NCBI RefSeq assembly: GCF_004331955.1
Contig: NZ_CP036532.1
Location: forward strand, 2,852,001-2,916,000
From: Roseitalea porphyridii
GTDB taxonomy: Bacteria > Pseudomonadota > Alphaproteobacteria > Rhizobiales > Rhizobiaceae
Direction: 5' to 3'
Length of the DNA stretch: 64,000 bases
In this document: positions 61,395 through 64,000 of the stretch, in pieces
How the letters are laid out: the number at the start of each line of letters is the position of its first letter
Position numbering within the stretch: position 1 is the first letter of the stretch
Notes under the pieces: model-generated
Told to the model about the DNA's origin: nothing
Database searches by the model: none
Seen by the model: the letters and a program-made list of their open reading frames with translations, nothing else
Position numbers and translations under genes: made by a program

Positions 61395-62978
61395 ATGTCG
61401 CGCATCCTCATCGGTCGGCGAATCCGCGAACGACGCCGCGCGCTGGGCATTTCCCAGCGGGCGCTCGCCGAACGGCTGTCGATCTCGACCGCCTATCTGA
61501 GCCTGATCGAGAACGACAAGCGGCTGATCGCCGGCGGCCTTCTGCGCAAGGCCGCCGATGCGCTCGGCGTCGATCTGGAGTTCCTGTCGGCCAGCCGCGA
61601 CGCACGACTTGCCGACGACCTGACCGAACTGACGAGCGCGCTCGGTCTCAGCGAACTCGAGGGCCAGGCCTCGACCGATCTGGCCAGCCGCCATCCGCAA
61701 TGGGCGCGCACGCTGATCCGCCTTCACCGCGATCTGCAGGATGCCCGGGACGCCGCGCTGACGCTCGCCGACCGGCTCAACCGCGATCCGGCGCTTGTCA
61801 CGCTCAGCCACCAGACGCTGACAGAGATCACCGCGATCCGCTCGGCGGCCGAAATCCTTGCGCAGTACGAAACGCTGGAGACCGACCAGCGCCGGCGGTT
61901 CGTCGACATCATCGCCAAGGCTTCCGACCAGCTCACCGCCAGCGCCCGTGCGATGCTCGACATGCTCGAGGGACCCGACGCGCCCACACCGGCGGCGACG
62001 CCGGCCCGCGAGGTCGAGGACTTCATCATCGATCACGGCAATTTCTTCGAAACCATCGAGGACGCCGCGCCGCGCATCGTCGACACGCTGCCCGGTCACG
62101 GGCTGGGACTGAGCGCGGTGCTCGCCGCCCGGCTCGAGGAGCGGCACGGCGTGCGCATCGTGCGCGCCGAGGACGGCGGTGCCGGACCCGGTACGATCGC
62201 CCTGCCCGCGGGAGCACCGGAGGCGACGGTCCGTTTCACCCTGGCGCGCGAACTCGCCGCGCGCGAACTGGCCGATGCGATCGAGGCCATCGCGGCGACC
62301 GGCAGCTTTTCCTCCGACGAGACCCGTCGGCGTGCCCGCAACGCGCTCGCGCGCTACGGCGCGGGCACCGTGCTGATGCCTTATGACCGCTTTCTCGAGA
62401 CCGCCGAGGCGCGCCGCTACGACCTTTCCCACCTGCAGGCCCGCTTCAACGCCAGCTTCGAGCAGGTCGCCCACCGGCTGGTGACGCTGCGCAGGCCGGG
62501 CGCCGAGGGCGTGCCGTTCGCCTTCGTGCGAACCGACCCGGCCGGCAACATTTCCAAGCGCTTTTCGCTGCCCGGCCTGCGCATGCCGCAGTTCGGCGGC
62601 GCCTGTCCTCTGTGGGCGCTCTACGGCGCCTTTTCGGCCGGCGACCGGCTGGTCGCCCAGCGCGCCGCCATGCCCGACGGCCGGCACCTGCTGCTCGTCG
62701 CCCGTCAGGTGCGCAAGGGCACGCCGTCAACCGTCGAGCCGGAGGCACGCTACGCGGTCATGCTGGCCTGCGACGCCCACCACGGCCACCGCATCGTCCA
62801 TGCCGACGGGCTCGGTCCCGACAACGTGGTGCCGGTCGGCTGGGAATGCCGGTCCTGTCCGCGCGAGGCGTGCGAGCAGCGTGCCTTTCCGATGCTTTCG
62901 GTGACGGCGCCCCGCCCGTCGCCACCGGCCCGGTCATCTCATCCCGATGGCCTGTTGGACGCAGCGCCGAGGATGTGA
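61395..62978 (+). CDS. ScfR-family XRE regulator (short-chain fatty acyl-CoA-type, DUF2083)
   Basis: The 527-residue regulator has an N-terminal XRE helix-turn-helix (GRRIRERRRALGISQRALAERLSISTAYLSLIENDKRLIAGGLLRKAADALGVDLEFL, about 6-62). A central helical domain and the ScfR C-terminal region follow (GACPLWALYGAFSAGDRLVAQRAAMPDG...GWECRSCPREACEQRAFPML), including a four-cysteine motif. Relatives such as PccR and RamB respond to short-chain acyl-CoAs and control acetate/propionate/glyoxylate genes. The ATG at 61395 fits the family and a leaderless promoter. It is divergent from the ABC operon and precedes an SLC5-sensor operon. Confidence 0.9.
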   Translation: MSRILIGRRIRERRRALGISQRALAERLSISTAYLSLIENDKRLIAGGLLRKAADALGVDLEFLSASRDARLADDLTELTSALGLSELEGQASTDLASRHPQWARTLIRLHRDLQDARDAALTLADRLNRDPALVTLSHQTLTEITAIRSAAEILAQYETLETDQRRRFVDIIAKASDQLTASARAMLDMLEGPDAPTPAATPAREVEDFIIDHGNFFETIEDAAPRIVDTLPGHGLGLSAVLAARLEERHGVRIVRAEDGGAGPGTIALPAGAPEATVRFTLARELAARELADAIEAIAATGSFSSDETRRRARNALARYGAGTVLMPYDRFLETAEARRYDLSHLQARFNASFEQVAHRLVTLRRPGAEGVPFAFVRTDPAGNISKRFSLPGLRMPQFGGACPLWALYGAFSAGDRLVAQRAAMPDGRHLLLVARQVRKGTPSTVEPEARYAVMLACDAHHGHRIVHADGLGPDNVVPVGWECRSCPREACEQRAFPMLSVTAPRPSPPARSSHPDGLLDAAPRM

Positions 62979-63037
62979 AATGATGAAAAAGGGATCGCGG
63001 CGCGAAGGTCCGGCGCGCGGGCGGTCCCGGGAGGAAC

Positions 63038-63451
63038 ATGCCACCGATGACGCCCCGGATTCTGATCGCCGAGGACGAGCCGTTTATTCTTGAATCGCTG
63101 AACTTCCTGCTCGGACGGGAAGGCTATCTGCTCGTGGCGGTGCAGGACGGTGCCGAGGTTCTGGCCGCGGTCGAGCGCGAGCGGCCCGATCTGATCGTGC
63201 TCGACGCGATGCTGCCGGGCCAGGACGGGTTCGGCATCCTGGGCGAGTTGCGGGCCAGTTCCTTCGGCGCGACGACGCCGGTGCTCGTTTTGACCGCCAA
63301 GGGCCAGGAAGCCGACCGCAAGCGGATGATGGCGCTGGGCGCCGACGCCTTCGTCACCAAGCCGTTCGCCAACCGCGACCTGCTCGCCGAGATCGCCGGC
63401 CTGCTCGATCGCGGCGAGGCCGGCGCCCGGGAGGCCAACCATGGAACCTGA
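63038..63451 (+). CDS. Receiver-only response regulator
   Basis: The 137-residue protein is a single receiver domain with intact chemistry: Glu12-Asp13 (ILIAEDEPFI), phospho-acceptor Asp56 (LIVLDAMLPGQDGFG), Thr in VLVLTAKG, and Lys in FVTKPFANRDLL. No output domain is present. It overlaps the following small membrane protein gene by 11 bases and is followed by an SLC5-type sensor, so it most likely receives phosphate from that kinase. A GGGAGG site lies just before the ATG; a second ATG three codons in is possible. Confidence 0.9.
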   Translation: MPPMTPRILIAEDEPFILESLNFLLGREGYLLVAVQDGAEVLAAVERERPDLIVLDAMLPGQDGFGILGELRASSFGATTPVLVLTAKGQEADRKRMMALGADAFVTKPFANRDLLAEIAGLLDRGEAGAREANHGT

Positions 63452-63683
63452 TCGCCTGCCCTCGGCATTCTGGGCCGAAATGCGCTGGATCGTGCCAGCG
63501 CTGGCCGTCCTTTTGCTGATGCCGCCCGTGCTCGGCCTGTTCGACCGGCCGGCCACCGTCTTCGGCCTGCCGCTGCTGCCGGTCTACATGTTTGCCGTCT
63601 GGGCCGCCGCGATCGGCCTTTGCGCGGCCATGTCCCGCCGCGCGCTGCCGCACCGACAGCGGCCGGAGCGGCCCGGGCCGTGA
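63441..63683 (+). CDS. Small two-TM membrane protein between response regulator and SLC5 sensor
   Basis: The 80-residue protein has two transmembrane helices (IVPALAVLLLMPPVLGLFD and LPLLPVYMFAVWAAAIGLCAAM) and a basic C terminus. The layout is like the DUF4212/DUF485-type small subunits that accompany SLC5 solute-sodium symporters. It starts within the end of the response-regulator gene, and the sensor gene starts 11 bases after its stop. It may assemble with the SLC5 domain of the sensor; function unknown. Confidence 0.75.
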   Translation: MEPDRLPSAFWAEMRWIVPALAVLLLMPPVLGLFDRPATVFGLPLLPVYMFAVWAAAIGLCAAMSRRALPHRQRPERPGP

Positions 63684-63693
63684 CGTAGGTCCC

Positions 63694-64000
63694 GTGCTCT
63701 CCCCCGCCCTCGTCCTGTTCGTCGGCGTCGCCTATCTGGCGGGGCTCTTCGTCATCGCATGGGCGGGCGACCGCGCCGCCGAACGCGGCCGCTGGCCGAT
63801 CATCGATTCGCCCGTCGTCTACACCCTGTCGCTGGCCGTCTACTGCACCGCCTGGACGTTCTACGGCGCGGTCGGCTCGGCGGTCCGCAACGGCCTTGAA
63901 TATCTGACCATCTACACCGGACCGACGATCGTCTTCCTTGGCTGGTGGCTGGTCCTGCGCAAGATCGTGCGCATCTGCCGCAGCCAGCAGATCACCTCGA
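63694..64000 (+). CDS. SLC5-domain sensor (CrbS/CbrA-like), N-terminal part, truncated by window end
   Basis: The frame opens with GTG at 63694 and stays open to the last base (102 codons). It begins LSPALVLFVGVAYLAGLFVIAWAGDRAAERGRWPIIDSPVVYTLSLAVYCTAWTFYGAVGSAVRNGLEYLTIYTGPTIVFLGWWLVLRKIVRICR. That is the start of a sodium/solute symporter-like domain as fused to histidine kinases of the CbrA/CrbS group. The kinase part would lie outside the window and is inferred from family and from the response-regulator gene upstream. No ATG alternative is nearby. Confidence 0.8.
   Translation, partial: MLSPALVLFVGVAYLAGLFVIAWAGDRAAERGRWPIIDSPVVYTLSLAVYCTAWTFYGAVGSAVRNGLEYLTIYTGPTIVFLGWWLVLRKIVRICRSQQITS

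Noticed and set aside
1-64000. CRISPR arrays, rRNA genes, insertion sequences or prophage
   Set aside because: No regularly spaced repeats, transposase-like or phage structural genes are visible; the only repeats are the short dispersed units listed.

Overview
This window is high-G+C, gene-dense chromosome of an alphaproteobacterium, almost certainly of the Hyphomicrobiales (Rhizobiales). The taxonomic evidence is a CtrA/ChpT/SciP cell-cycle gene cluster with GANTC (CcrM) sites, a fused TrpE-TrpG anthranilate synthase behind a leaderless trpL attenuator, the EipA (DUF1134) envelope protein, and short dispersed repeats of a kind common in this order. A complete ectoine/hydroxyectoine uptake and breakdown locus points to a marine or saline lifestyle. 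No rRNA, prophage, CRISPR array or IS element is visible.

Layout. (1) 1-11.5 kb is housekeeping metabolism: the tail of a large membrane protein, a GNAT acetyltransferase, glutathionyl-hydroquinone reductase, a NUDIX hydrolase, a phosphoesterase, two single-TM hypotheticals, leuA, a cytochrome c and trpE(G). Both leuA and trpE(G) are preceded by leader peptides (Leu-rich and Trp-Trp-Trp) whose promoters lie so close that the mRNAs should start at or next to the AUG. (2) 11.5-21.3 kb holds fhs and then a five-gene cluster of unknown function (DUF2333 membrane protein, a conserved hypothetical, an AAA ATPase, another conserved hypothetical and a long coiled-coil protein). A lower-G+C VapBC-type toxin-antitoxin plus DUF2513 block sits seamlessly inside it. 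(3) 21.3-25.8 kb holds tdk, a translationally coupled trio (HugZ-like, PEP mutase-like, SpoU methyltransferase) and a membrane-anchored coiled coil.

(4) 25.9-32.7 kb is the cell-cycle block: eipA, chpT, a receiver protein lacking its phospho-aspartate, ctrA, fliJ, small membrane proteins, sciP (CtrA inhibitor) and mnmA. (5) 32.7-42.2 kb is accessory: a DegT aminotransferase with a Gfo/Idh dehydrogenase (sugar modification), tRNA-Met(CAT), a Rnk-like factor, a D-amino-acid dehydrogenase, a MobA-like transferase, LysE, EamA and MFS transporters, and a Cys-rich SufR-like regulator divergent from the MFS gene.

(6) 42.2-55.9 kb is the ectoine locus. On the minus strand enuR-uehABC-usp-eutABC-doeA-doeB import ectoine/hydroxyectoine, dehydroxylate hydroxyectoine, open the ring and deacetylate the product. 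Divergently, doeX-doeC-doeD regulate and carry 2,4-diaminobutyrate through aspartate semialdehyde to aspartate. A perfect 9-bp inverted repeat over the enuR start is repeated as a half-site before uehA and is a candidate EnuR operator. (7) 55.9-61.2 kb is a five-gene Liv/Urt-type ABC transporter, divergent from a ScfR-family regulator with its own palindrome. (8) The window ends with a receiver-only response regulator, a small membrane protein and the start of an SLC5-type (CrbS-like) sensor.

All function calls come from reading translated sequences and remembered family signatures; no database search was run.
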